NCBI GenBank assembly: GCA_019448215.1
Contig: CP080408.1
Location: forward strand, 930,001 to 994,000
DNA length: 64,000 nucleotides
Source of the DNA: Thalassovita mediterranea
Lineage (GTDB): Bacteria; Pseudomonadota; Alphaproteobacteria; Caulobacterales; Hyphomonadaceae
Direction of reading: 5' to 3'
Both the position numbers and the translations under genes were made by a program. This document shows positions 34,955 through 44,643 of this stretch, one piece after another; the stretch's first letter is position 1; each line of letters starts with the position of its first letter. Under the pieces are notes generated by a model that searched no databases, was not told where the DNA came from, and saw nothing but the letters and a program-made list of their open reading frames with translations.

Positions 34955-35575
34955 TTACCGGCCTGCAAGGCGCAGGAAGCGGTCGCGCATGTCCTTGTCG
35001 GTCTTGAAGACGCCGGTGAACTGCGTCGTGATGGTCGACACGTTCGGGTGGTGAACACCGCGGGTCGTCATGCACTGGTGGACGGCGTCGATCAGCACAG
35101 CAGTACCAGCTGGCGCGAGGCTTTCCGTGATGGCGTCGCAGATCTGCGCCGTCATCGTTTCCTGCGTCTGAAGGCGCTTTGCGAAAATCTCGACCACGCG
35201 GGCAATCTTGGAGATGCCGACGACAGCCTGGGTCGGCATGTAGGCGACATAGGCCGTGCCGATGAAAGGCGCCATGTGGTGCTCACAATGGCTCTCGACG
35301 TCGATCTCGCGGAGCATGACCATGTCGTCATAGCCCTGCACATCGTCAAAGGTGCGCGAGAGATACTTCACAGGGTCTTCCTCATAACCCTGGAACCACT
35401 CCTTATAGGCATTCACGACGCGCTTTGGCGTATCGAGCAGGCCTTCGCGACGTGGATCGTCACCTGCCCAGGCGAGCAGCGTGCGTACGGCCTCTTCGGC
35501 CTCTTCCTGTGTTGGTCGACGTACAGCGTCCATTTGTCCGCGATTTTCTTGTTTTGTGATGGCATCCATCGCCAT
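34955..35575 (-). CDS. folE: GTP cyclohydrolase I
   Basis: A 206-residue type I enzyme. The zinc ligands Cys97, His100 and Cys168 are in 'SHCEHHMAPF' and 'VHQCMTTRG'. It opens the GTP ring to give dihydroneopterin triphosphate, the entry to folate and, in some bacteria, queuosine synthesis. The ATG used is the first of two close Met codons. The 260 bases upstream hold no convincing gene. Confidence 0.95.
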   Translation of the reverse strand: MAMDAITKQENRGQMDAVRRPTQEEAEEAVRTLLAWAGDDPRREGLLDTPKRVVNAYKEWFQGYEEDPVKYLSRTFDDVQGYDDMVMLREIDVESHCEHHMAPFIGTAYVAYMPTQAVVGISKIARVVEIFAKRLQTQETMTAQICDAITESLAPAGTAVLIDAVHQCMTTRGVHHPNVSTITTQFTGVFKTDKDMRDRFLRLAGR

Positions 35576-35836
35576 GGTAAGTTTCCTGTTTCTGAGGGAC
35601 GGGGGTCGAGCCAGATGTTCTGTGGATGCGCCCTACACACCCCAATACCGGACTTAACGCCCGCCCATTCGTGTTCCCTCAGGGCGTATACTGTCACATA
35701 AGCCAACTGGATCACTATTTCTACAAGTTGCCATCACTGCCGCCGCGACAAGACATCCCTTCGAAGCGGACTGTTAAGACTGAAGTGCTAGCGATGACAG
35801 CCTGAGGGCGGCCCGCTGAGGGCGTGGCGGCAAGGC

Positions 35837-37027
35837 GTGATGCAACGGCTTTTTCAATACTATGCGGTCGCCATCCTGTGCGTCTCAGCCATTGGGTATG
35901 GCATCTATCTGAGTGCAGCCAGCGGCCTTGTCGATTTTACCGGCCGTGAGCTCATCGGGCGCGATTTCATCAATTATTACAGCGCAAGCAGCCTCATCCT
36001 CAACGGAGCTGGCGAGACGCTGATGAAGGTCGGTGAGTACCGCGCCTATCTGCAAGCCCAGTATGAGATCGCGCTAGGGCTCAACTGGTCATACCCGCCG
36101 CATTACCTGTTCTTCGTTCTGCCACTCGGCCTCTTTGGCTATCTGCCCGCCTATGCGCTCTGGATTGGTGTCGGCGTTGTGCTTTTTGTCGCGGCGACGC
36201 GGCTCGGGCTTGGCGCGCAGAGGCCGGACTGGGTCACCTATGCGCTCTTCACACTGGCTGCGCCCGCCTTCCTGGTGAATGCTGCCTTCGGCCAGAACGG
36301 GCTGATCACGGGTGCGCTCCTCTTTCTGGGCGTGAGCCTTGTCCGACACCGGCCGATACTGGCGGGCATCTGCCTCGGCGCGTTGACGGTGAAACCTCAA
36401 CTTGGGCTGCTCATTCCTGTCTTCCTGCTGCTGCGTGGGCACTGGACGGTTATCGGCTCAGCGGTCGTCACCAGCGCCGCGATGATTGTCCTGTCGGCAC
36501 TCGTCTTCGGGGTGGAGCTGTGGCGGGACTATTTCGACTATGTCCTCCCCTTCCAGCGCATCGTCGCCGAAGAGGGCACGGGCATTTTCCTGCGCATGAT
36601 GCCGACAGGGTTTGCACTGGGCAGACTGGCGGGGCTCGACGCCTCCTTGGCGATGCTTGTTCAGGCGCCCTTCTCGCTGCTGGCACTGGGGCTGGTGATC
36701 TGGACATTCCGAAAGCCATCGGCCGCGCCAGAACTGGAAACCGCCCTGCTGCTCGTCGCAGTGTTTCTCTTTTCGCCTTACGCCTTCAACTACGACATGC
36801 TGGCGCTGGTGCCTGCGCTCTATCTGGTGTTCTCACGACAGACCGGAGACGGCCCTGCACTGACACGGTTCAACCTTGTGATGGGCGCTCTGCTCTTCCT
36901 GCCGCTGATCGCCTTCTTCGCGCCGCTCGGCCCCGTCATTCTCGCGGCTGCGGCCCTTCTGCTCGCGCAGCAGATCGCAGTCGCCCGCGGCAGCACCCCA
37001 GCCTCTGCCAGCACCCCCGCGAATTGA
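35837..37027 (+). CDS. Membrane glycosyltransferase of family GT87 (DUF2029)
   Basis: A 396-residue protein with about ten membrane segments. The N-terminal loop contains 'FTGRELIGRDFINYYSAS' with an acidic residue typical of GT-C enzymes, and 'WSYPPHYLFFVLPLG' and 'FGQNGLITGALLFLG' are characteristic of GT87. Such enzymes use polyprenyl-linked sugars on the periplasmic side. The acceptor is unknown. A longish upstream gap suggests its own promoter. Confidence 0.8.
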   Translation: MMQRLFQYYAVAILCVSAIGYGIYLSAASGLVDFTGRELIGRDFINYYSASSLILNGAGETLMKVGEYRAYLQAQYEIALGLNWSYPPHYLFFVLPLGLFGYLPAYALWIGVGVVLFVAATRLGLGAQRPDWVTYALFTLAAPAFLVNAAFGQNGLITGALLFLGVSLVRHRPILAGICLGALTVKPQLGLLIPVFLLLRGHWTVIGSAVVTSAAMIVLSALVFGVELWRDYFDYVLPFQRIVAEEGTGIFLRMMPTGFALGRLAGLDASLAMLVQAPFSLLALGLVIWTFRKPSAAPELETALLLVAVFLFSPYAFNYDMLALVPALYLVFSRQTGDGPALTRFNLVMGALLFLPLIAFFAPLGPVILAAAALLLAQQIAVARGSTPASASTPAN

Positions 37028-37104
37028 CGCGCGACCAGAATTTGCGTTCAAGCAGCCACAGTTCTTATCCCTCGACGCCGCGCCGATAGAAGAAGTCACA
37101 CCAA

Positions 37105-38490
37105 ATGCCCCTGAAGCTTTACAATACGCTTGGACGAGAAAAGCAGGTTTTCGAACCTCAGGACCCGGATCGTGTGACCCTCTATGTGTGCGGGCCGACG
37201 GTGTATAATTACGCCCATATCGGCAATGCGCGCCCACCGGTCGTGTTTGACGTCCTCTTCCGCCTGCTGCGGCGGACCTATGGCGAAGCGTCGGTCCTCT
37301 ATGCCCGCAACATCACCGATGTTGAGGACAAGATCATTGCGCGTTCGCTCGAGGAAGGCACGCCGATTGATGAGATCACGCAGAAATATGCGGCGATCTA
37401 TAATGCTGACATGGCTGCGCTGAATGTGCTGCCGCCATCGATTGAGCCATGGGCGACAAAACATATCGACGGCATGGTGCGCCTGACCCAGCAACTGGTG
37501 AGCAAGGGCTATGCTTATCCAGCCGCCTCTGGCGTCTTTTTCGATGTCAGCCAGATGGACGATTATGGAAAGCTGTCCGGCCGCAAGCTTGAGGACAATG
37601 AGGCAGGCGCGCGCGTCGCCGTGTCCGAAGACAAGCGCAACCCGGCCGATTTCGCGCTCTGGAAGTTTGCCAAGGAAGGCGAGCCGGAAGAAGCGACATG
37701 GGACAGCCCTTGGGGCCGTGGCCGCCCCGGCTGGCATATCGAATGCTCTGCCATGATCGCGGCCCATCTCGGCAAGACGATCGATATCCATGCTGGCGGG
37801 ATCGACCTTCAATTCCCACACCACGAGAATGAGATCGCCCAGTCAGAATGCGCCCACGGCGAGCCGATGGCTCGCTACTGGCTGCATAATGGCTTTCTCG
37901 ACATGGATGGCGAGAAAATGTCGAAGTCGCTCGGCAATGTGAAACTCATTCATGACCTGATTGAGCAATGGCCGGGCGAGGTGCTGCGCTTTGCACTTCT
38001 GTCCGGACACTATCGCGCACCGCTCGACTGGACGCGCGACCTGCTGGAACAGTCAAAGACCACGCTGGGCCGTATCTATGGCGCGCTCCGCCGCGTCTGG
38101 GAGGCAGAAGGCGGTCAGGCGAGCGACAAGAGTATCGACAAGGCGCTCAATGATGACCTCAATACGCCGGTCGCGCTGGCAGAACTGTCGCGGCTTGCCT
38201 CTGAGGCGAACCTCGCAGCTGACGCCAAGGACGCAGCGAAGATGGCAAAGGCGCGCGCTGAATTGCTGGCGGCGGGTGAAAAGCTTGGCCTGCTGACGTT
38301 GACACCATCAGCCTGGGAACAAGGCGGGAGCGCCGATGACAAGGCACGGATCGATGCGCTAGTTCAGGCCCGGCTTGATGCGCGTCAGGCCAAAAACTGG
38401 GCTGAAGCGGACCGTATCCGGGACGAGCTTGCCGCCGAGGGCATTGAGGTCATGGACGGCGCAGGTGGTTCGACCTGGCGGCGCGTCTAG
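37105..38490 (+). CDS. cysS: Cysteinyl-tRNA synthetase
   Basis: A 461-residue class I synthetase. The zinc Cys in 'LYVCGPTVYNYAHIGNARP' and the HIGH motif (H-I-G-N) lie in the N-terminal part, the conserved 'WHIECSAM' in the centre, and the KMSKS loop in 'GEKMSKSLG'. The C-terminal DALR region is present. Length is normal for bacteria. Confidence 0.97.
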   Translation: MPLKLYNTLGREKQVFEPQDPDRVTLYVCGPTVYNYAHIGNARPPVVFDVLFRLLRRTYGEASVLYARNITDVEDKIIARSLEEGTPIDEITQKYAAIYNADMAALNVLPPSIEPWATKHIDGMVRLTQQLVSKGYAYPAASGVFFDVSQMDDYGKLSGRKLEDNEAGARVAVSEDKRNPADFALWKFAKEGEPEEATWDSPWGRGRPGWHIECSAMIAAHLGKTIDIHAGGIDLQFPHHENEIAQSECAHGEPMARYWLHNGFLDMDGEKMSKSLGNVKLIHDLIEQWPGEVLRFALLSGHYRAPLDWTRDLLEQSKTTLGRIYGALRRVWEAEGGQASDKSIDKALNDDLNTPVALAELSRLASEANLAADAKDAAKMAKARAELLAAGEKLGLLTLTPSAWEQGGSADDKARIDALVQARLDARQAKNWAEADRIRDELAAEGIEVMDGAGGSTWRRV

Positions 38491-38504
38491 GCGGGGATGA
38501 ACGC

Positions 38505-39038
38505 ATGAAACATCTCACTCTGGTCCTGACAGTTCTGGCGGCAACGTTCGCACTTGTCTCGTGTACGGCATCGCCCGAGCCATCACGCATGAGCGACGAC
38601 GACGCCTACACGATCTATCTTGTGCGTCATGCCGAGAAGCAGGCTGGCGACGACCCCTCGCTGACCGGTGCTGGGCTGGAACGAGCAGGGATACTTGGCG
38701 AGCTTCTGTCGAGCGCTGACGTCGAAAAAATCTGGTCGAGCGATTATCGCCGCACGCGCGAGACGGCCGCCCCGCTGGCGACTCGCCTCGGCCTCGACAT
38801 AGAGATCTATGACGCGTCTGACCTGACTTCGCTTGCTGATCGACTGAACGCAGAGGGCCGGACCGCGCTCGTGGTCGGCCATTCGAATACGACGCCGCAG
38901 CTGGCTGAACTTCTGGGCGCCGCCCCGGGCGAACCGATCGTCGAGGCCAACGAGTATGACCGCCTCTATGTCATTCAGCGCAAGGACGGGGTGACGGTGT
39001 CAGAAGAGATCCAGCGCTTTGGACAAAGTGCCGACTGA
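38505..39038 (+). CDS. Histidine phosphatase family lipoprotein
   Basis: A 177-residue protein with a lipoprotein signal (lipobox LVSC, Cys20). The catalytic R-H motif is in 'YLVRHAEK', the second Arg in 'SSDYRRTRETA', and the second His in 'ALVVGHSNT'. This resembles SixA or phosphoglycerate mutase-like phosphatases, but the lipid anchor puts it in the periplasm, so cytoplasmic phospho-proteins are not its substrate. It follows cysS by 14 bases. Confidence 0.85.
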   Translation: MKHLTLVLTVLAATFALVSCTASPEPSRMSDDDAYTIYLVRHAEKQAGDDPSLTGAGLERAGILGELLSSADVEKIWSSDYRRTRETAAPLATRLGLDIEIYDASDLTSLADRLNAEGRTALVVGHSNTTPQLAELLGAAPGEPIVEANEYDRLYVIQRKDGVTVSEEIQRFGQSAD

Positions 39039-39056
39039 AGTTGCCCAGTTCTGAAA

Positions 39057-39090
39057 TAAAAAAACGCCCCGGCAAAAAACCGGGGCGTCT
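39057..39090. terminator. Bidirectional terminator between convergent genes
   Basis: ACGCCCCGG pairs with CCGGGGCGT around a seven-base loop. On the minus strand seven T follow, a strong signal for the secreted protein gene. On the plus strand the tail is weaker (CTTCAA). Confidence 0.9.
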
Positions 39091-39111
39091 TCAATTCCAG
39101 TACCGGCGACT

Positions 39112-39594
39112 TCAGTCCTCAGACGAACTCAGCTCGGAAATGATCAGCGTCGCATCCTGCAGCGAGCCTTCCTCATAAGTGCCGACCCAGATGTCATACA
39201 GACCATCTTCGCCTGGATCGAACCGGACAGATGGATTGTGGCTTGGGCCGCTGTCATCGTCGCACAGCCAGCTCCCATCGGGTGTGTTGATCACCAGCGT
39301 CGTGTCGTAGGCTGAGCGAACCGTGATGATGAGCGGCAGAGACCCGGAGCCATTGTCGTACATCAAGTCGTAGTCCGGGGCATCGGCGACATAGCCCTGA
39401 CAGCCGGAGCCAAGCGTGCCGCTGGCATCAATGCTGCCGCCCGCACGCAGGTCGATCTCGTGAGGGTCAGGCTCAAATCCGGCGCTCAGCTCGATCGTGC
39501 CGTATGTCGGCTCCTTCATAAAATCCTGCGCAGATGCTGTCCCAGCTATTCCAAGTGCAGAAACAGATAAAGCTACAAAACCTAAGATTTTCAT
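39112..39594 (-). CDS. Secreted protein with PPC-like beta-sandwich
   Basis: About 160 residues with a signal peptide ending near 'TASAQD'. The mature part resembles bacterial pre-peptidase C-terminal (PPC) sandwiches: 'SGSLPLIITVRSAYDTTLVINTPDGSWLCDDDSG', then 'VRFDPGEDGLYDIWVGTYEEG'. Two Cys, in 'GCQGYVADAP' and 'WLCDDD', may pair. The ATG is preceded by AGGGAGG. The gene is a stand-alone domain with no attached protease. Confidence 0.75.
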   Translation of the reverse strand: MKILGFVALSVSALGIAGTASAQDFMKEPTYGTIELSAGFEPDPHEIDLRAGGSIDASGTLGSGCQGYVADAPDYDLMYDNGSGSLPLIITVRSAYDTTLVINTPDGSWLCDDDSGPSHNPSVRFDPGEDGLYDIWVGTYEEGSLQDATLIISELSSSED

Positions 39595-39660
39595 GGTCAC
39601 CCTCCCTGATAAATTCAGTATTCAGCCTACCACCAAAGCACTTCAGAACAAGCTTTTTGG

Positions 39661-39674
39661 TTAACATACGTTAA
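39661..39674. promoter_or_regulatory. Possible CtrA-type box
   Basis: TTAA, a six-base spacer CATACG and a second TTAA lie between the divergent PPC-like gene and exoD. The CtrA consensus is TTAA-N7-TTAA(C), so the spacing is one base short. The call is tentative. Confidence 0.25.
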
Positions 39675-39796
39675 TTATTGTGCCGTGAACGCCGTGTGAA
39701 CGTATTCCTGCTCTGAGGCGTTTGTCAGAATAGCCATCGCACGTCATGGTCACCAAAGGCGGCGTGCACTGTATTGAGCCAGAGAGCTGGGGGGCC

Positions 39797-40399
39797 ATGA
39801 GCCACGTAAATAATCTGCGCTCGCTCCTGATCTCGCTTGAAGAGCGGACCGGGGGCGAAACCGTCACGATCGCTGACCTGCTCAATGCGGTGGGCCGGCG
39901 GGCCTATGGCCCGGTCCTCCTGCTGCTGGGTTTCATATCGATCAGCCCGCTCTCCATCGTGCCGGGGGCGAACTGGCTTATCGCGCTGGTGACCCTCATT
40001 TTTGCGCTGCAGATCGTGCTTGGCCTGAAATATCCGTGGCTACCGCGCCGGGCGCTCGATTTCAGCTTTCCGCGTAAACACCTCGTCAGTGGCATCCACC
40101 TGATCGAAAAGTATGCCCACGCGGTTGATCAGATCCTGAAACCCCGTTTGACCTTCCTGACGCGGGTGCCTTTTATCAACCTGGTGGCGCTGGCCTGCGT
40201 CGCCGCGGCGCTCATTACCTTCCCGCTGGGCCTCGTTCCTTTCGGACCATTCCTGCCCGGCCTGACAGTGCTTCTGTTCGGACTTGCCCTGACCGCCCGT
40301 GACGGCGTGCTTCTGATTATCGCAATCGGCAGCCTTGTCGGCGCAGCGATGCTGCTCATCCGTATCCTGCCGCGCGTGATGGCGTTCCTTGGCCTCTAG
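39797..40399 (+). CDS. ExoD family membrane protein
   Basis: A 200-residue protein with an N-terminal cytoplasmic helix and four or five membrane segments. 'ADLLNAVGRRAYGPVLLLLGFISISPLSIVPG' is the ExoD signature. In Sinorhizobium ExoD affects exopolysaccharide production and alkali tolerance; the mechanism is unknown. The ATG has GGGGGG just upstream. Confidence 0.88.
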   Translation: MSHVNNLRSLLISLEERTGGETVTIADLLNAVGRRAYGPVLLLLGFISISPLSIVPGANWLIALVTLIFALQIVLGLKYPWLPRRALDFSFPRKHLVSGIHLIEKYAHAVDQILKPRLTFLTRVPFINLVALACVAAALITFPLGLVPFGPFLPGLTVLLFGLALTARDGVLLIIAIGSLVGAAMLLIRILPRVMAFLGL

Positions 40400-40456
40400 G
40401 GACCGGTTTCACCGAGTTTACTTGATCTTCAGCGCTTTCGGGGCGATCTAGGGGCC

Positions 40457-40906
40457 ATGAGCGCAGAGCTTTATCATAACCGCGTGCTGGAACTGGCCGC
40501 CAATATCCCACATGTGGGGACGCTTCCCGATGCCGATGCATCGGTGGAGAAGGTCTCACGTGTGTGCGGGTCTGTGGTGCGCGTCGATATTCGTCTCAGC
40601 GAAGACGGCGATACGGTTGAGGCGATTGCCGTCGACCCGAAAGCCTGCGCGCTTGGTCAGGCGGCAACGGCCATCCTTGCCGAGCACGCTGTTGGCGCAC
40701 CGGTGGACGATGTGTTTGCCGCCCGCGACGCCTTGAAGGCGATGCTGAAAGACAATGGTGAGCCGCCGAAAGGCCGGTTTGCAGAGCTTCGCCACCTAGA
40801 GGGCGTTGCCGACTATCCGCCCCGTCACACCTCGACGATGCTGGCCTTCGATGCGGCCTGCGCGGCCATCGAAACAGCGCGAACTAAGCGGGCTGCGGCG
40901 GCCTGA
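40457..40906 (+). CDS. NifU/IscU-like iron-sulfur cluster scaffold protein
   Basis: A 149-residue protein of the alphaproteobacterial NifU-N/IscU-like family. Cys37 ('VCGSVVRV') and Cys64 ('KACALGQAA') match two scaffold cysteines. The third position of IscU is Thr here ('RHTSTML'), as in the wider alphaproteobacterial subfamily. It may assemble or carry Fe-S clusters. yidD follows. Confidence 0.8.
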   Translation: MSAELYHNRVLELAANIPHVGTLPDADASVEKVSRVCGSVVRVDIRLSEDGDTVEAIAVDPKACALGQAATAILAEHAVGAPVDDVFAARDALKAMLKDNGEPPKGRFAELRHLEGVADYPPRHTSTMLAFDAACAAIETARTKRAAAA

Positions 40907-41030
40907 GCGTGACCGCCGTAGCCGAGAGGCAGCCCCGGGAAGAAAATCCTGCAGCCTTATCGGGTTGAGGGCCGCCGTCCACGCGTCTAGAACCGCTTTC
41001 GACGAAACACGAACCGGGCCATGAAGCCTT

Positions 41031-41357
41031 ATGTCTGAACGACGCAGGAAGGTCGCGCACGCGGCCCTCAGAACGTACAAGATGACGCTGTCTCCCGCCT
41101 TTCAGGTGTTTGGAGCGCAGTGCCGTCATGTGCCGTCGTGCAGTGAATATTGCGCTGAATGCGTCTCCCGCCACGGTCTGTGGACCGGCGGGTGGATGAC
41201 ACTGGCCCGGCTGTCGCGATGCCGCCCTGGCGGCTCCAGCGGCTACGATCCTGTTCCCGAAAAAGCAGACACGATACCTGTCTGGGCGCCCTGGCGTGCC
41301 GGAGACTGGGCCAGAACCGAGCGGCCCTTCCCGGATGCAGGCCCTGAGACGAACTGA
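41031..41357 (+). CDS. yidD: Membrane protein insertion efficiency factor YidD
   Basis: A 108-residue protein with an amphipathic N-terminus and the family cysteine pattern: '[15 protein letters not shown]' and '[14 protein letters not shown]'. YidD helps YidC insert inner-membrane proteins. It sits 11 bases before thrS, which suggests a shared transcript. Confidence 0.92.
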   Translation: MSERRRKVAHAALRTYKMTLSPAFQVFGAQCRHVPSCSEYCAECVSRHGLWTGGWMTLARLSRCRPGGSSGYDPVPEKADTIPVWAPWRAGDWARTERPFPDAGPETN

Positions 41358-41368
41358 AAAGCAAATCC

Positions 41369-43351
41369 ATGATCAATGTAACGCTACCAGATGGATCGCA
41401 GCGCCAGTATGAGGACGGGGCAAGCCCGGCCGATGTTGCGGAGTCCATTTCCAAATCCCTCGCCAAGGCTGCGCTTGCCGCCAAGGTGAACGGGGAACTC
41501 TATGACCTGAACCGTCCGCTGGACGGCGACGCCGAAGTTGCCATCGTGACGGCACGCGACAAGGAGGGCCTAGAGCTCATCCGGCACGACGCCGCGCACG
41601 TCCTCGCGCAGGCCGTACAGGAGATGTATCCTGATACGCAGGTCACGATCGGCCCTGTGATCGATGACGGCTTCTACTACGACTTCGCGCGCGAAAAGCC
41701 CTTCTCCACGGAGGATTTCGAGCGCATCGAGAAGAAGATGGAAGAGATCATCGACCAGGACTACCCGATTGTCCGGGAAGTCTGGTCGAAGGAAGACGCC
41801 ATCGCGACGTTCAAGAAGATCGGCGAAGACTACAAGGCGCAGATCATCGACGACATCATCCCGCCGGGTGAGCCGATCACAGTCTACAAGCAGGGCGACT
41901 GGTTCGACCTCTGCCGTGGCCCACACCTGCCATCGACGGGCAAACTGCCCAAGGCGTTCAAGCTGATGAAGCTGGCCGGCGCTTACTGGCGCGGTGACCA
42001 TCGCAATGAGATGCTCCAGCGCATGTACGGTACGGCCTGGGCCAATGAGAAGGACCTCAAGGCCCACCTGCTGCGCATCGAGGAAGCCGAAAAGCGTGAC
42101 CATCGCCGGATCGGTGCACAGCTGGACCTTTTCCATCTCGACGGGACGGCCGCGGCCGGGTCAGTCTTCTGGCACGCCAATGGCTATACGGTCTGGCGCC
42201 AGATCGAGGCCTATATGCGCCGCCGGCTCGACGCTGAGGGCTATGACGAGATCAAGACGCCGCAGCTAATGGACTCTGTCCAGTGGGAGAAATCCGGCCA
42301 CTGGGGCAAGTATCGCGAGAATATGTTCATCGTGCCCGACTTCATCCCTGAAGGGGAAGAAGGCGTCGAAATTTCGGTGCCTGAAGACGCCAAGCTGATG
42401 GCGCTGAAGCCGATGAACTGCCCGGCGCATGTCGAGGTGTTCAAGCAGGGCCAGAAGTCCTATCGCGACCTGCCGATCCGTCTGGCGGAGTTTGGCTGTT
42501 GCCACCGCAATGAGCCGCACGGCGCCATTCACGGTATCATGCGCGTGCGCCAGTTTACGCAGGACGACGCGCACATCTTCTGCCGCGAAGACCAGATCGT
42601 CGAGGAGTCGATCAAGTTCTGCCGTCTCCTTGAAAGCGTCTACCGCGACTTCGGCTTTGAAGAGATTGCCGTGAAGCTCTCGACGCGCCCTGACGTTCGC
42701 GCCGGTAGCGACGAGGTATGGGACCGCGCCGAGAAGGGCCTGAAAGACGCCGTCGATGCGGCAGGTCTTCCTTGTGAGATTCTGCCGGGCGAAGGCGCCT
42801 TCTACGGGCCGAAGCTTGAATTCCAGCTGACGGACGCGATTGGCCGCGTCTGGCAGTGCGGCACGCTCCAGCTCGACTATGTGCTGCCTGAGCGTCTCGG
42901 CGCCGAATACACGGCGTCTGATGGCACCAAGCAGCGCCCTGTGATGCTGCACCGGGCCATCCTTGGCTCCATGGAGCGGTTTATCGGCATCCTGATCGAG
43001 GAGTTTGCTGGCGCCTTCCCGCTCTGGCTCGCGCCAGCGCAAGTGATCGTTGCGACGATCACCTCGGACGCCGACGAGTATGCTGAGGAAGCGGCCCGCA
43101 CGCTGCGCGCCGCAGGCCTGCGCGTCGAAGTCGATACGCGCAACGAGAAGATCAACTACAAGGTCCGCGAACATTCCCTCCGGAAGATTCCTGTGATCGC
43201 CGTCGTTGGTCAGCGCGAGGCCGATGATCGCAAGGTGGCGCTGCGCCGCTTTGGCTCTCAGGGTCAGGAAATCCTGGGGCTCGACGAGGCGGCTTCGAAG
43301 ATCGCTGCCGAAGCCACGCCGCCCGACCTGAAACGATCTGGAGACGAATAG
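41369..43351 (+). CDS. thrS: Threonyl-tRNA synthetase
   Basis: A 660-residue class II synthetase. An N-terminal TGS domain (about 1-60) is followed by the editing domain with '[11 protein letters not shown]', then the catalytic core with zinc Cys in '[10 protein letters not shown]', motif 2 near '[18 protein letters not shown]', and the anticodon domain from about residue 550. The family size is normal. Two envelope glycan genes follow in the same operon. Confidence 0.97.
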   Translation: MINVTLPDGSQRQYEDGASPADVAESISKSLAKAALAAKVNGELYDLNRPLDGDAEVAIVTARDKEGLELIRHDAAHVLAQAVQEMYPDTQVTIGPVIDDGFYYDFAREKPFSTEDFERIEKKMEEIIDQDYPIVREVWSKEDAIATFKKIGEDYKAQIIDDIIPPGEPITVYKQGDWFDLCRGPHLPSTGKLPKAFKLMKLAGAYWRGDHRNEMLQRMYGTAWANEKDLKAHLLRIEEAEKRDHRRIGAQLDLFHLDGTAAAGSVFWHANGYTVWRQIEAYMRRRLDAEGYDEIKTPQLMDSVQWEKSGHWGKYRENMFIVPDFIPEGEEGVEISVPEDAKLMALKPMNCPAHVEVFKQGQKSYRDLPIRLAEFGCCHRNEPHGAIHGIMRVRQFTQDDAHIFCREDQIVEESIKFCRLLESVYRDFGFEEIAVKLSTRPDVRAGSDEVWDRAEKGLKDAVDAAGLPCEILPGEGAFYGPKLEFQLTDAIGRVWQCGTLQLDYVLPERLGAEYTASDGTKQRPVMLHRAILGSMERFIGILIEEFAGAFPLWLAPAQVIVATITSDADEYAEEAARTLRAAGLRVEVDTRNEKINYKVREHSLRKIPVIAVVGQREADDRKVALRRFGSQGQEILGLDEAASKIAAEATPPDLKRSGDE

Positions 43352-43353
43352 AC

Positions 43354-44643
43354 ATGACTCAGGGGCGCGGGGCAGGCTTTGCCGTCATACTGGCCATAGC
43401 ATTCGTGCTCTGGCTGCCAGTCGCAGTATTCGGCTCTCAGGGCTATTCGGCCCTGATCGGCCTCACCGCGATTGCGGCCGCCTTCTTCGCGCCCCTTCGT
43501 CGTATCAACCTCATTGTCATTTCGCTGTTCGCCCTGGCCATCTGGTCTGCGGCGAGCAGTTTCTGGTCTGCCGAAACCGGCACGATCATTGATGGCGCGC
43601 TGTCGGAAGGCACGATGAATGTCGATGCCGCCGGTCTGCGCATCCTGCTCACCGTGCTCGCCAGCACGCTCACCATCGCAGCTGCCCTGCGGATACCGCA
43701 AGGCGCTGGGCGCAAATCGCTTCTCGTTGTTGGCTGCATGCTGTGCCTGCACGGCCTGGTAACGCTGGCCATGGGCCTCTTGCCGGAGACCGCGCTCGAC
43801 CTCTATGCCCCGATGAGCGACCGGGTGAAGGAAGCGCCGCAGAACATCCTGCGCAGTGCCAACGCCTTTGTGCTCGGCTTGCCCATCTTGATCGGCCTCG
43901 CCGCTGCCTTTGCAGGACGCGCGACGGTCGCCGCTTGCGTGGCGCTTCTGACTGTTGCTTTCGTTGCCTTCCTGATGATCGGGACCGACGTCGCGCTTCT
44001 GGGCGTGATCTGCATGGCCGTTTCCATCGGCGTTGTGCTGATCTTCGTGCATTACGGCTTCAAGGTTCTGATGATCGCCATCTCAGCTTTCATTCTGCTC
44101 TCGCCGATCATCCTCGGTGTCGGCGCTGCGGCGCTGACGCGGACGGAAATGCCAATGCCCTGTTCGGTCCAGTCGCGTGTCTGGGCCTGGAATCTGACAC
44201 TGGAGAAAATCAAGGAACGCCCGATCACCGGCCACGGCATCGAAGCGTCGAAGGAATGGCGGGACACGTTTGGCGACCGGCCGGAACTCCTGCGCGAAGT
44301 CGACCAGAAGTGCCGCAGCGATAATGCAGACTGGGAAGTCTATCGCATCCTGCCTGGCCACCCGCACAATATGGGCATGCAGATCTGGGCAGAAACGGGT
44401 CTCATCGGTGTGATCCTCGCCATCGCGTCGCTCATCATCATTGCTTATCGCCTTCCACGTCCGGGCGATGTCGACATACCGACGCGCCTTGCAGTTGCCA
44501 GCCTTATCGGCGGCTCCTTTGCACTGTTCAGCCTGTCTTACAGCGTCTGGAACGAAGCGTTCTGGGCAACGATTGCGCTGGCGTCCGCGGGCGTCATCCT
44601 GCTTGACCGCGTGACAGGGCTGGCGAGACCGGACACCAAATGA
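43354..44643 (+). CDS. O-antigen ligase-like (Wzy/WaaL family) membrane protein
   Basis: A 429-residue protein with about eleven membrane segments. The large periplasmic loop holds 'SVQSRVWAWNLTLEKIKERP' and 'LPGHPHNMGMQIWAETG', the Wzy_C-type signature with a conserved His pair. Such proteins ligate or polymerise lipid-linked glycans. It starts two bases after the thrS stop and overlaps the next gene by four bases. Confidence 0.85.
   Translation: MTQGRGAGFAVILAIAFVLWLPVAVFGSQGYSALIGLTAIAAAFFAPLRRINLIVISLFALAIWSAASSFWSAETGTIIDGALSEGTMNVDAAGLRILLTVLASTLTIAAALRIPQGAGRKSLLVVGCMLCLHGLVTLAMGLLPETALDLYAPMSDRVKEAPQNILRSANAFVLGLPILIGLAAAFAGRATVAACVALLTVAFVAFLMIGTDVALLGVICMAVSIGVVLIFVHYGFKVLMIAISAFILLSPIILGVGAAALTRTEMPMPCSVQSRVWAWNLTLEKIKERPITGHGIEASKEWRDTFGDRPELLREVDQKCRSDNADWEVYRILPGHPHNMGMQIWAETGLIGVILAIASLIIIAYRLPRPGDVDIPTRLAVASLIGGSFALFSLSYSVWNEAFWATIALASAGVILLDRVTGLARPDTK

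Noticed and set aside
34250-35701. A 483-codon plus-strand frame opposite folE
   Set aside because: It runs through the folE terminator and coding region and shows no domain.
40907-41030. tRNA-like sequence between the NifU-like gene and yidD
   Set aside because: The segment has a GCCGAGAGGCAGC stretch reminiscent of a D-arm but no T-loop or anticodon arm can be folded.
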